64,000 nt of DNA from SVQP01 sp045594705 (GTDB lineage Bacteria; Bacillota; Clostridia; Oscillospirales; CAG-272): the NCBI GenBank assembly GCA_045594705.1, contig JAZNZB010000081.1:6839-70838 (forward strand), written 5' to 3'. Both the position numbers and the translations under genes were made by a program. The notes below the pieces were generated by a model. That model made no database searches. It worked only from the letters and a program-made list of their open reading frames with translations, and was not told where the DNA came from. Position 1 is the stretch's first letter. Each line of letters begins with the position of its first letter. Positions 54,058 to 61,840 of this stretch are shown in pieces.

Positions 54058-54347
54058 ATGAAAGTTTTGATCAAACTTTTCCAAAAGTTTGCGGGGTACG
54101 GGGCAGAGCCCCGAAAAACGCCGTTTTTTTGGTTCTTTTTTGCGGCTACTTGCTCAAAAAAAGAACGGAGAGAATCTTCTCAATGTCACGTAACCTAATT
54201 CGTCACCCACTTTTTTCTTTGACACCGCCGGCGCAAAGAAAAAAGTTCACAAAAAAGAAACGCCGAGATGATTTCGCGCCTGCGGGCGCGACGAGGGCGC
54301 CGCCCTCGACCTGCAAACTTTTGTAAAAGTTTGATCAAAACTTTCAT
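54058..54347. repeat. 290-bp inverted repeat, AAAGTTTGATCAAAACTTT-ended (family F)
   Basis: Outer arms of 38 bp (54058-54095 and 54310-54347) are reverse complements with two mismatches. Inside are short GC palindromes (GGGGCAGAGCCCC, GAGGGCGCCGCCCTC) and a pair of TTCTTTTTT / AAAAAAGAA arms around 54131-54170. The left half is similar to the repeat at 63820-63963. It fills most of the gap between glnN and rarA; no gene is present and the short open frames across it are not supported. Confidence 0.85.
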
Positions 54348-54369
54348 GAGTTTAGGGCATTCGCTTGGG

Positions 54370-55587
54370 TCAGTTCCCCTTGATCTTCTTCCAATACTCC
54401 GCCGCGGCCTGTTCGGTCTTATTCTGCGCGGGAGTATAATACTTTCTGTCCTTCAGATCATTGGGCAGATACTGCTGATTGACGTAATGATTCGGAAAGT
54501 CGTGCGGGTACTTATACCCTTTATTCAGCGGGCTTTGCAAATGCTCGGGGATCTCGTTCCCTTTCCCTGCCCGCACGTCCTCCAGCGCTGCATCCAGCGC
54601 GATATGTGTGGCATTCGATTTGGGTGAGGTTGCCAGAATGATTGCCGCATTTCCGAGCGGAATTCTCGCCTCGGGCATGCCCAGCTCCTTGGCCGACTCA
54701 CAGCATGCGCGTGTGATCACTGCTGCCATGGGATAAGCCGCGCCGATGTCCTCGTTTGCAATCACCTGCAGGCGTCTGCAAACCGAGATCAACTCGCCCG
54801 ATTCAAGCAATTTGGCCGTGTAAAATGCCGCCGCATCGGGATCTGAGCCGCGAATGGACTTTTGCAGGCAGGATAGCAGATCGTAATGGGCGTCGTCACC
54901 GTAATTTCCAATGCCGCTCTTGAATGCATCGGCGTGCTCGCGCAAAATCTCGCCGTCTGCCGAGAAAAATGCGTTCTCAAACAGCCCAATCGCGCGTCTG
55001 ACGTCTCCTCCCGCAGCCTTTGCCACGTAGCAAAGCAATTCGTCCGATGCCGTTTTATTTGTCCCGTGCTCCTCGTTGAGGTAGTCCAGTGCGCGTCTGA
55101 GCATCTTTGCTCCGCTCTCGGGCGGTACGGGCTTGAATTCAAACAGCGAAGAGCGTGAAATGATCGCGTTATATACGTAAAAATGGGGATTTTCGGTGGT
55201 GGAGGCGATCAGCGTGATTCTGCCGTCCTCCATGTATTCCAGCAGCGTTTGCTGCTGTTTTCTGTTAAAATACTGGATCTCGTCAAGATACAAGAGAATT
55301 CCGCCCGAGCCGAAAATGTTGTTGGTCTCGGCGATGATGTCCTTGATGTCCTGCGTGGATGCGTGTGTGGCGTTGAGCTTGCGAAACTGCATACCCGACG
55401 CTGCCGCAATGGCAGAGGCTGCCGTGGTCTTTCCCGTGCCGGGAGGGCCAAAAAAGATCATATTCGTGATCCTTCCCCCTGCGATCATGCGTCTGACTAC
55501 ACCGCGAGGGCCGAACAAATGTTCTTGCCCGACGATCTCATCCAGCGTTTTAGGGCGGAGAATGTCCGCCAGTTGCATATTTTTCAT
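54370..55587 (-). CDS. rarA: Replication-associated recombination protein RarA
   Basis: A 405-residue AAA+ ATPase (MgsA/RarA) related to clamp loaders, acting at stalled forks. It opens LADILRPKTLDEIVGQEHLFGPRGVVRRMI and has Walker [22 protein letters not shown] at ~45, Walker B LYLDEIQYFNRKQQQTLLEYME and the sensor-1 ASTTENPHF. The C-terminal tetramerisation region ends YTPAQNKTEQAAAEYWKKIKGN. It follows the PuuD gene by 3 bp, and so probably belongs to a three-gene operon with it and the upstream membrane protein. Confidence 0.93.
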   Translation of the reverse strand: MKNMQLADILRPKTLDEIVGQEHLFGPRGVVRRMIAGGRITNMIFFGPPGTGKTTAASAIAAASGMQFRKLNATHASTQDIKDIIAETNNIFGSGGILLYLDEIQYFNRKQQQTLLEYMEDGRITLIASTTENPHFYVYNAIISRSSLFEFKPVPPESGAKMLRRALDYLNEEHGTNKTASDELLCYVAKAAGGDVRRAIGLFENAFFSADGEILREHADAFKSGIGNYGDDAHYDLLSCLQKSIRGSDPDAAAFYTAKLLESGELISVCRRLQVIANEDIGAAYPMAAVITRACCESAKELGMPEARIPLGNAAIILATSPKSNATHIALDAALEDVRAGKGNEIPEHLQSPLNKGYKYPHDFPNHYVNQQYLPNDLKDRKYYTPAQNKTEQAAAEYWKKIKGN

Positions 55588-55590
55588 ACA

Positions 55591-56274
55591 TTAACTCCGA
55601 CAAGCGTCTGCAAACGACGCAAACAACCTTTGCATAGCGGGGCTTTGCGCGCGGAAGATCTCGGGATGCCACTGCACGGCGAGATAAAACCTGTGCCCTT
55701 CCATGTGCACGGCCTCGATATAACCGTCCTCACTCTCGGCATCTGCGGTCAGCGTGGGGGCAAGAGCCTTGATGTTCTGATGGTGGAAGGTGTTGACCAA
55801 GATCTCCTCGCACTCTGTCAGAGAATACAGCATCGAACCCTTGTAAACCAAGGTCTTTTGCAGCGTAGTCGTTCCCGGCTCGGTCTGTCTGTGGCCGTCG
55901 ATATGCTGATACAGCGTACCGCCCTCCGCCACGTTGAGCAGCTGAATGCCGCGACAGATGCCGAGAATGGGCTTGCCCGTAGCCTTGACGTGGCGGTAGA
56001 GTGCCAGCTCAAACGCATCACGGTCAGCATCGATCTCTACACTCTCAAACATTTTCTCTTCTCCGTAGAGTGCAGGGTCCATATCGTCGCCACCGGCAAA
56101 CAAAAATCCGTCGAAAACGTTTGCGTATTCGGCTAGCTTTTCTTCATCCTCCGTGTACGCCAAAAAGACCGGAACAGCACCTGCTTCCCAGAGAGAATTG
56201 AGGTAATTCTGGCTCATGGCGATCTTTCCTTCGGCTGTTTTGGAGCAAGTAATGCCGATGTAGGGTCTTTGCAT
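55591..56274 (-). CDS. Class I glutamine amidotransferase-like hydrolase (PuuD type)
   Basis: A 227-residue peptidase C26 / gamma-glutamyl-gamma-aminobutyrate hydrolase. The nucleophile cysteine is C107 in KPILGICRGIQLLNVAEGGTLYQHI and the partner histidine is in QWHPE near 205. It opens MQRPYIGITCSKTAEG. PuuD-like enzymes free GABA from gamma-glutamyl-GABA; the actual substrate is not certain. The start at 56274 has GGAGG upstream; an in-frame ATG at 56307 lies inside the preceding gene and is less likely. Confidence 0.86.
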   Translation of the reverse strand: MQRPYIGITCSKTAEGKIAMSQNYLNSLWEAGAVPVFLAYTEDEEKLAEYANVFDGFLFAGGDDMDPALYGEEKMFESVEIDADRDAFELALYRHVKATGKPILGICRGIQLLNVAEGGTLYQHIDGHRQTEPGTTTLQKTLVYKGSMLYSLTECEEILVNTFHHQNIKALAPTLTADAESEDGYIEAVHMEGHRFYLAVQWHPEIFRAQSPAMQRLFASFADACRS

Positions 56275-56303
56275 ACAAAACCTCCATGCAAGTAAACTGA
56301 AAA

Positions 56304-57005
56304 TCAATGATAATTGGCCTCGGGTCTCATCAGACCGATAAAGTTATCCAACATCTGCAGCATATCGGGCAAAATGAATATGACAAATACAGCCAGCAGA
56401 ATGGCAATGCCTGCGATGATCAGCACCGAGATCCAGCCTGATCCTCGCTTGTCGTAACGGATATCGGCTGCGTAAGAATCGTCCTTGGGAATATAGAACG
56501 TGTCCTTTTGAAAATCGATTTTATAGGGTGCTGAGCCGAATGCGGGGCCATCCTTGGTGGCACTTTCCTCATATTCCTGCTTTTTTTGGGCAATTGCGTC
56601 GTCGTATTCCTTTTTTTGCGTGCACACGACGACCTTTGAAAGTGACCCGCTGCGCAAGGCACTGCGGACGGCCGCGTTTTTATGATATCCCAGCTCATAA
56701 AGCGTTTTGGCACTTTCGGGTGTATAGCAATCCTCATAGATCAGCTTGCGCACGAATTCCCCAAGGCCCTTTTTCTCATAGACGCTGAGAATTGCGGCAA
56801 GGATCATGCCCAAAAACAGCGCAATGATTGCCCAGGACAGATTGATCACACCGCTCTCGCCCAAATCGATCCCGAGATTATGATATTGTGAAATATCCAG
56901 AGTAAGATACTTTTCGGTTACGTAAGCCCACAGCTCCTCAATCAGAGAGGGCTGCGCGGAGGCGTCATTGCTCAGATTGATGAGTACTCGGGTAAATCCG
57001 GACAT
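56304..57005 (-). CDS. Hypothetical protein with two membrane helices
   Basis: I do not recognise this 233-residue protein. It has a helix at ~53-75 (VINLSWAIIALFLGMILAAILSV), a charged cytoplasmic-like middle region with many Lys/Glu/Tyr (~76-185) that includes AKTLYELGYHKNAAVRSALRSGSLSKVV, and a second helix at ~192-215 (ISVLIIAGIAILLAVFVIFIL). GGAGG precedes the ATG. It heads the operon with the PuuD-like enzyme and rarA. Its segment YTPESAKTLYELG may be a folded helical unit; no known domain is asserted. Confidence 0.75.
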   Translation of the reverse strand: MSGFTRVLINLSNDASAQPSLIEELWAYVTEKYLTLDISQYHNLGIDLGESGVINLSWAIIALFLGMILAAILSVYEKKGLGEFVRKLIYEDCYTPESAKTLYELGYHKNAAVRSALRSGSLSKVVVCTQKKEYDDAIAQKKQEYEESATKDGPAFGSAPYKIDFQKDTFYIPKDDSYAADIRYDKRGSGWISVLIIAGIAILLAVFVIFILPDMLQMLDNFIGLMRPEANYH

Positions 57006-57078
57006 TGAAGTCCTCCTTTCTCAAAACAGAACGAATGTTCTAAAAACAGAATGCGCGTTCTTGTATTTTGTCGAAAAA

Positions 57079-58359
57079 TCAGCGAATAACGTCAAGACCG
57101 ATGTACTTCTTCAGGCAATCGGGTACGTTGACCGAACCGTCAGCGTTCTGGTTCTGCTCAACCAGCGCGGGGAAAATACGGCTGGTCGCCAGGCCGGAGC
57201 CGTTGAGTGTGTGCACATACTCGATCTTGCCGTCTGCACGCTTGACGCGCATCATACCTCTGCGTGCCTGGTAGTCACGTGCGTTGGATACCGAGGAAAC
57301 TTCCTTATAACCGTTCATGGAAGGAATGTTGATTTCAATATCGTAGGTTCTTGCCATGGATGCGGAGCAGTCCTCTGCGGCCAGCTTGACGGTTCTGAAG
57401 TGGAAGCCCAGGCCCTTGCCCAGGTTTTCTGCGTTGGCAACCAGCTCGTCACACGCCTCGTCACTCTTCTCGGGCAGCGTATACTGCACCATTTCGACCT
57501 TATTGAACTGGTGTCCGCGCACCATACCGCGCTCATCTGCTCTGTAGGAACCGGCCTCACGGCGGAAACAAGGGGTGTAGGAAATATACTTGCGGGGCAG
57601 ATCTGCCTCGGTCAGGATCTCATCGCGGTGCAAGGAAACCAGCGCTGTCTCTGCGGTGGGAAGCATGAAACGGCGTCTTTCGTCGTCGTCCTGCTGCTCC
57701 AGCCAGTAAACCTCGTCCTTGAACTTGGGGAACTGACCTGCGGTCTGGCCGCATTCGTAGCCCAGCATATGAGGTACAAGCATCAGCTCGTAGCCGTTGC
57801 CCAGATGGAAATCGATAAAGTAGTTGAGCAGCGCCCACTCCAGACGTGCACCGACGCCGGAATAAATCCAGAAGCCGGAGCCGGACAGCTTGGTGCCGCG
57901 CTTGTAGTCGATCAGACCCAGATCGGTGCACAGATCAACGTGATTTTTGGGCTCGAAATCAAAGGTTCTGGGCTCGCCATAGTAGCGCAGAGGCTGATTG
58001 TTCTCCTTGCCGCCGGGTAACAGATCCTCGTCGGGCAGGTTGGGCAGGCAAAGCAACAGACCCTGATACTGAACCTCAACCTCTTTCTTTCTCTCATCGA
58101 TCTGCTTGACGCGCGCGCCCATCTCCTTCATCTGTGCGAAGATGGGGGTGACGTCCTCGCCCTGCTTCTTAAGCTGGGGAATCTGCTTGTTGATCTTGTT
58201 CTGCTCAGCCTTGATCGCTTCGCCTTCCACGATCAGAGCGCGTCTTTCGGTGTCAAGCGCAAGGATCTGCTCGATTTCTTGTCTTGCGTCCTTGCCTTTC
58301 TTTGCCAGTCTTGCAATGACTTCCTCGGGGTTATTTTTGATATAATTAATGTCGATCAT
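57079..58359 (-). CDS. serS: Seryl-tRNA synthetase
   Basis: A 426-residue class II synthetase. The N-terminal long coiled-coil arm is evident (ARQEIEQILALDTERRALIVEGEAIKAEQNKI ...), and the catalytic core shows the tRNA-Ser class motifs: motif 2 in YISYTPCFRREAGSYRADERGMVRGHQFNKVEMV and motif 3 in LNGSGLATSRIFPALVEQNQ. The ATG at 58359 has CGGAG upstream. It lies 22 bp after parB in the same direction. No T-box leader was found between them. Confidence 0.96.
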   Translation of the reverse strand: MIDINYIKNNPEEVIARLAKKGKDARQEIEQILALDTERRALIVEGEAIKAEQNKINKQIPQLKKQGEDVTPIFAQMKEMGARVKQIDERKKEVEVQYQGLLLCLPNLPDEDLLPGGKENNQPLRYYGEPRTFDFEPKNHVDLCTDLGLIDYKRGTKLSGSGFWIYSGVGARLEWALLNYFIDFHLGNGYELMLVPHMLGYECGQTAGQFPKFKDEVYWLEQQDDDERRRFMLPTAETALVSLHRDEILTEADLPRKYISYTPCFRREAGSYRADERGMVRGHQFNKVEMVQYTLPEKSDEACDELVANAENLGKGLGFHFRTVKLAAEDCSASMARTYDIEINIPSMNGYKEVSSVSNARDYQARRGMMRVKRADGKIEYVHTLNGSGLATSRIFPALVEQNQNADGSVNVPDCLKKYIGLDVIR

Positions 58360-58381
58360 GATATTTCTCCGTTATTTTGTG

Positions 58382-59281
58382 TTAGATTTCTGCAAAAAAG
58401 TCGTTTCCGCAGAGGATTTTGATAATTTCTTCAAGGTCTTGGTCGTCCTCATAAGACAACTCCACGATCTTCTTTTTGGCAACACGGGCAATTCTGACCT
58501 TTCTGCCAAGCGTGTGCATAACGCGGCGCTCCAGATCCTTCATGTAAACCTTGCGTTGGGAGTCAGATTCGTCAAGCTCCTCGGGCTGCTCGTCTGCCTC
58601 CGCACGGGCCTTGAAAAGACGCACAATACGTTCTGTTTCACGTACGGAATAGTCCTTTTCTGCAATTTTATGTGCCAGATCAATGATTTGCGCCTCGTCA
58701 TCAAGACCGAGCAACGCTCTTGCGTGTCCACCGGAGATCTCGCCCTTTTTGAGCAGCTCAAGTGCCTCCTCGGGGAGCTCAAGCAAACGCAGCATATTGG
58801 TGATGGTAGAACGGTTCTTGCCAACCTTCTTTGCCACCTCGTCCTGCGTGCAGCCGTATCTGTCAATCAGAGCCTGGTATGCAAACGCTTCTTCGACAGG
58901 GTTGAGATCCTGTCTTTGTACGTTCTCAATCAGTGCGATTTCCGAGGTTTTCATGTCGTCGCTGTCCATAATGACAACAGGAACCTCAGTAATTCCGGCC
59001 ATTTTAGCAGCTCTCCAACGACGTTCGCCCGCGATGATCTCATATGTGTTTGCCGAAATAGCGTTTTCGCGCACGATCAGGGGCACCAGAACACCGTATT
59101 CTGCTACCGAATCAGCCAAAGCCTGCAGGGGCTCAAGATCAAAATCCTTTCGGGGCTGATCACGTCTGGGCTCAATATCTGCCACGCGCAGCTTTGTAAT
59201 GGAGTCCTTTTTGGACTCAAGCATATTGTCGTCCAGAATTTCATAGAAATTTCTGCCAAGTCCACCTTGTTTTCTTGCCAT
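58382..59281 (-). CDS. parB: Chromosome partitioning protein ParB
   Basis: A 299-residue CTP-dependent clamp that loads on parS and spreads. The CTP-binding motif GERRWR is at 85-90; the NIQRQDLNPVEEAFAYQALI helix and the HTH YGCTQDEVAKKVGKNRSTITNMLRLLELP are intact, and the C-terminal dimerisation domain follows a Glu/Asp/Arg linker. GGAGG lies ahead of the ATG. It follows parA by 18 bp, and is followed by serS. It belongs with the parS cluster upstream of parA. Confidence 0.96.
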   Translation of the reverse strand: MARKQGGLGRNFYEILDDNMLESKKDSITKLRVADIEPRRDQPRKDFDLEPLQALADSVAEYGVLVPLIVRENAISANTYEIIAGERRWRAAKMAGITEVPVVIMDSDDMKTSEIALIENVQRQDLNPVEEAFAYQALIDRYGCTQDEVAKKVGKNRSTITNMLRLLELPEEALELLKKGEISGGHARALLGLDDEAQIIDLAHKIAEKDYSVRETERIVRLFKARAEADEQPEELDESDSQRKVYMKDLERRVMHTLGRKVRIARVAKKKIVELSYEDDQDLEEIIKILCGNDFFAEI

Positions 59282-59299
59282 TTTTTTTAATACCTCCTA

Positions 59300-60061
59300 T
59301 TAAATTCTGGATGCAAGCTCTTTTGCGCATGCCAGATATTCGGCAGCGCCCTTGTTGCGCTTGTCATGATAATAAACAGGCATGCCAAAGCCGGGGGCTT
59401 CGGACACCTTGACGCTACGGGAAATGGGCGAATCAAACAGCTTGTCTGCATAGTGGCGACGCAATTCGCTCATGACTTGCTGAGAAAGCAGCAGTCTTTG
59501 ATTGTACATGGTGATCAGAATGCCGGTTACGGTCAGATTGTTATTGTAGTGCGACTTGATTCTGCCAACTGTGATCATCAGCTGAGAGAGACCTTCAAGC
59601 GCGTAGAATTCGCACTGCATCGGAATGACCACTCCGTCACTGGCTGCCATGGCGTTTACGGTCAGCATACCCAGAGAAGGCGGACAATCAATAATAATGT
59701 AGTCGTAATTGCTCTTGACAGGAGCAAGGGCTTCTTTCATACGATATTCGCTGTTTTCATGCTGGAACAGCTCAAATTCAGCACCTGCAAGTGCAATATT
59801 GGTAGGAACTAAGTGCAAATTCTCATATTCAGTTTCAATAATAGCATCTTGCATGGATACGTCAGCAGTCAAAACGTCATTAATGGTCAGCTTCAGCGTC
59901 TTTTTTGCAATCCCTGCACCGCTTGTGGCGTTGCCCTGGGGGTCAAGATCGATCAAGAGTACCTTGTATCCAAGAATGCCGAGGGAAGCAGCAATGTTGA
60001 CAGCAGAGGTGGTTTTGCCTACGCCGCCCTTCTGATTACAGAATGAGATGATTTTTCCCAT
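59300..60061 (-). CDS. parA: Chromosome partitioning ATPase ParA
   Basis: A 253-residue deviant-Walker ATPase (Soj type) that works with ParB. The P-loop is KGGVGKTTSAVNIAASLG at ~11-28 and LIDLDPQGNATSGAG follows; the second box YIIIDCPPSLGMLTVNAMAASDGVVIPMQCE is complete. A good ribosome site and promoter lie upstream. Residues ~200-250 (HDKRNKGAAEYLACAKELASRI) are the usual C-terminus. Length is typical of chromosomal ParA. Confidence 0.96.
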   Translation of the reverse strand: MGKIISFCNQKGGVGKTTSAVNIAASLGILGYKVLLIDLDPQGNATSGAGIAKKTLKLTINDVLTADVSMQDAIIETEYENLHLVPTNIALAGAEFELFQHENSEYRMKEALAPVKSNYDYIIIDCPPSLGMLTVNAMAASDGVVIPMQCEFYALEGLSQLMITVGRIKSHYNNNLTVTGILITMYNQRLLLSQQVMSELRRHYADKLFDSPISRSVKVSEAPGFGMPVYYHDKRNKGAAEYLACAKELASRI

Positions 60062-60096
60062 GGAATCTATATACCTCCAAAAAATATTCTGCGGAT

Positions 60097-60125
60097 ATTA
60101 TACCACGAAAGCAGCATGAATGCAA
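60097..60125 (-). promoter_or_regulatory. Promoter of parA-parB-serS
   Basis: On the minus strand TTGCAT and TATAAT have a 17-bp spacer and are followed by the parA start after 35 bp. The nearest parS site lies 77 bp upstream of it. Confidence 0.8.
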
Positions 60126-60201
60126 TAGTTTCGATAAGATTATTTGCACAAAATTCAAAAATAATCATAATATTGAAAATGCGCGTCAGTAGAAATGCGA
60201 A

Positions 60202-60375
60202 TGTTTCACGTGAAACCTATTCGGCAAAAAGTACACATAAAACATCACCGATGCGGAGAAATGTTCCACGTGGAACATTAAGAATGAACGGATCATGTTC
60301 CACGTGGAACATCTATGCCGAAAAGAAATGTTTCACGTGAAACGCACCCGGTGCCGACATGTTCCGCGTGAAACA
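60202..60375. promoter_or_regulatory. parS: Cluster of five parS sites
   Basis: Five 16-bp palindromes of the parS type are present: 60202-60217 (TGTTTCACGTGAAACC), 60262-60277 and 60296-60311 (TGTTCCACGTGGAACA, perfect palindromes), 60329-60344 (TGTTTCACGTGAAACG) and 60360-60375 (TGTTCCGCGTGAAACA). The last four start 34, 33 and 31 bp apart, about three helical turns; the first is 60 bp away. The Bacillus consensus is TGTTTCACGTGAAACA. They lie between noc-like gene and parA promoter. The rest of this 343-bp gap is AT-rich and empty. Confidence 0.93.
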
Positions 60376-60404
60376 TGCAGCCGAGACTTAAAGGAATTAA
60401 AATG

Positions 60405-60944
60405 TTATTCGCATACAGTAATCGAAATCTTTCTCCAATGATCCCCGGTCTCTGTCAGACAAGTGACTTTGTATCCGATGCGTCGTAGTTGATCGGCCCC
60501 TGATTGCGTGCTTGTAATAAAGCTGTCAGCGGAAAGAGGATCGTATGTGATGCGATCGCCGGATGCAGGATGATGTGTTTCACGGTAGTATTTTTCGACC
60601 AATTCCTCGGTTTGCTGCACGGTCAGGTGCATGTTTCCGACCGTTTCGATCATCTTTTCTCTTTTTGGTGAGCAAATACGCAACAAAGCGCGTGCATGGC
60701 GCTCACTCAAACCGTACTTCAAAACCAACTCCCTTTCGCTTAAACTGTATTGCAGCAATCTGATTTTGTTACCCACTGTCGATTGGCTGACTCCCAAACG
60801 CTTTGCCAATGCACTCTGCGTCATGTTCAGTCTGACACAGAGATGCCGCATAGCAGTTGCTTGTTCAAAAATATTCGATTGATCCGATAGGGCGCGCTCG
60901 ATCAAAACAGATAATTCTTCTTTGGCATAAATATGATCACACAT
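60405..60944 (-). CDS. Short ParB/Noc-related HTH protein lacking the CTPase domain
   Basis: A 179-residue protein that aligns by eye only with the helix-turn-helix half of ParB/Noc: FEQATAMRHLCVRLNMTQSALAKRLGVSQSTVGNKIRLLQYSLSERELVLKYGLSERHARALLRI. The ~90-residue N-terminal CTP-binding domain, with its GERRxR motif, is absent. The C-terminal ~60 residues (ADSFITSTQSGADQLRRIGYKVTCLTETGDHWRKISITVCE) look like a small alpha/beta domain and not the usual ParB dimerisation helix. In Bacillus the gene in this place is noc. AAGGAG precedes the ATG. It could be a degenerate Noc or an accessory DNA-binding factor; which is unknown. Confidence 0.82.
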   Translation of the reverse strand: MCDHIYAKEELSVLIERALSDQSNIFEQATAMRHLCVRLNMTQSALAKRLGVSQSTVGNKIRLLQYSLSERELVLKYGLSERHARALLRICSPKREKMIETVGNMHLTVQQTEELVEKYYRETHHPASGDRITYDPLSADSFITSTQSGADQLRRIGYKVTCLTETGDHWRKISITVCE

Positions 60945-61088
60945 AACTAACTCCTTTTTGGTAATGCGTGAAGTATATCATGCGGCAAGCATGGATTTTG
61001 TTGCTGCATGTTTGGTCGGGAGAAGTGCGTTTGGGGCGGAGCTTGCTGATATTGAGTGATATGACGTCGCAATTTCTGAGAAAACAAA

Positions 61089-61119
61089 TAAAAAAACCGC
61101 TGATTTACAGCGGTTTTTT
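61089..61119 (-). terminator. Terminator overlapping the end of rsmG
   Basis: AAAAAACCGCTG pairs with CAGCGGTTTTTT around ATTTA; the rsmG stop codon lies in the loop and the T run follows on the minus strand. Confidence 0.85.
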
Positions 61120-61830
61120 CAAGATCTGTGCGTATTGTCTCGGAAAATTATTTGGTGTATGCGATGTCTTTCGGATAATAAAGAGATATCGTTCCTCGCG
61201 GTTGCCGTTTTGGTCAACCAGCTCGAGATGGTGCTCGTCAGACAAATTGCCTCCGAGTGTTGATATCGCACTTTTTGCATCCTGAAGCTCTTTTTGGCCA
61301 GAAGCTCCCTTCATGGCCACCAAATATCCGCCGGGCTTGACAAACGGAAGCGTGATCTCGCAAAGGATTCGCAATTCTGAGACGGCGCGTGCGGTAGCTA
61401 CGTCAAAGCTTTCACGCATTTGCGTCTGTGCAAGCTCCTCGGCGCGACCTGTTATAGCAGTGATATGATCAAGGGAGAATTGCTTTGCGGTGCTTTGCAC
61501 GTGCGCGATCTTTTTGGCGGTGCTATCGATCGCAGTGATCTTTAAGTCCGGCCTTGCCACAGCAAGCGGAAGAGTAGGAAACCCGCCGCCTGTGCCTACG
61601 TCGATGACGCTTGCACCCTCGGGAATATGGGGCGCAATGGTCAAGGAGTCGGCAAAATGCTTGGTGATTACGCCGGGGACATCTCGGATCGCGGTCAGAT
61701 TATGAATTTTGTTTACCTCAAGGATGTGATTGCAAAGGGCTGCGTACGTTTGCTTGTTTTGCTCGGTTGCGTAGCATGAAAGCCCGTTTTCGGCAAAAAC
61801 TTTATCAAAAACTTCGGAAAATTGCTCCAT
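61105..61830 (-). CDS. rsmG: 16S rRNA (guanine-N7)-methyltransferase RsmG
   Basis: A 241-residue SAM-dependent methyltransferase that modifies G527 of 16S rRNA. The SAM motif is SVIDVGTGGGFPTLPLAVARPDLKITAIDST, preceded by NKIHNLTAIRDVPGVITKHFADSL, a reliable GidB signature; AREAVSELRILCEITLPFVKPGGYLVAMKG-like sequence follows. GGAGG is ahead of the ATG at 61830, which starts 10 bp after mnmG. It is probably co-transcribed with mnmG as in most Firmicutes. Confidence 0.95.
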   Translation of the reverse strand: MEQFSEVFDKVFAENGLSCYATEQNKQTYAALCNHILEVNKIHNLTAIRDVPGVITKHFADSLTIAPHIPEGASVIDVGTGGGFPTLPLAVARPDLKITAIDSTAKKIAHVQSTAKQFSLDHITAITGRAEELAQTQMRESFDVATARAVSELRILCEITLPFVKPGGYLVAMKGASGQKELQDAKSAISTLGGNLSDEHHLELVDQNGNREERYLFIIRKTSHTPNNFPRQYAQILKKPL

Positions 61831-61840
61831 AATGCCTCCT

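Noticed and set aside
57020..57065. Two small hairpins (AGAACATTCGTTCT and AGAACGCGCATTCT) after serS
   Set aside because: The stems are only five base pairs and the T runs are weak; too little to call a terminator with confidence.
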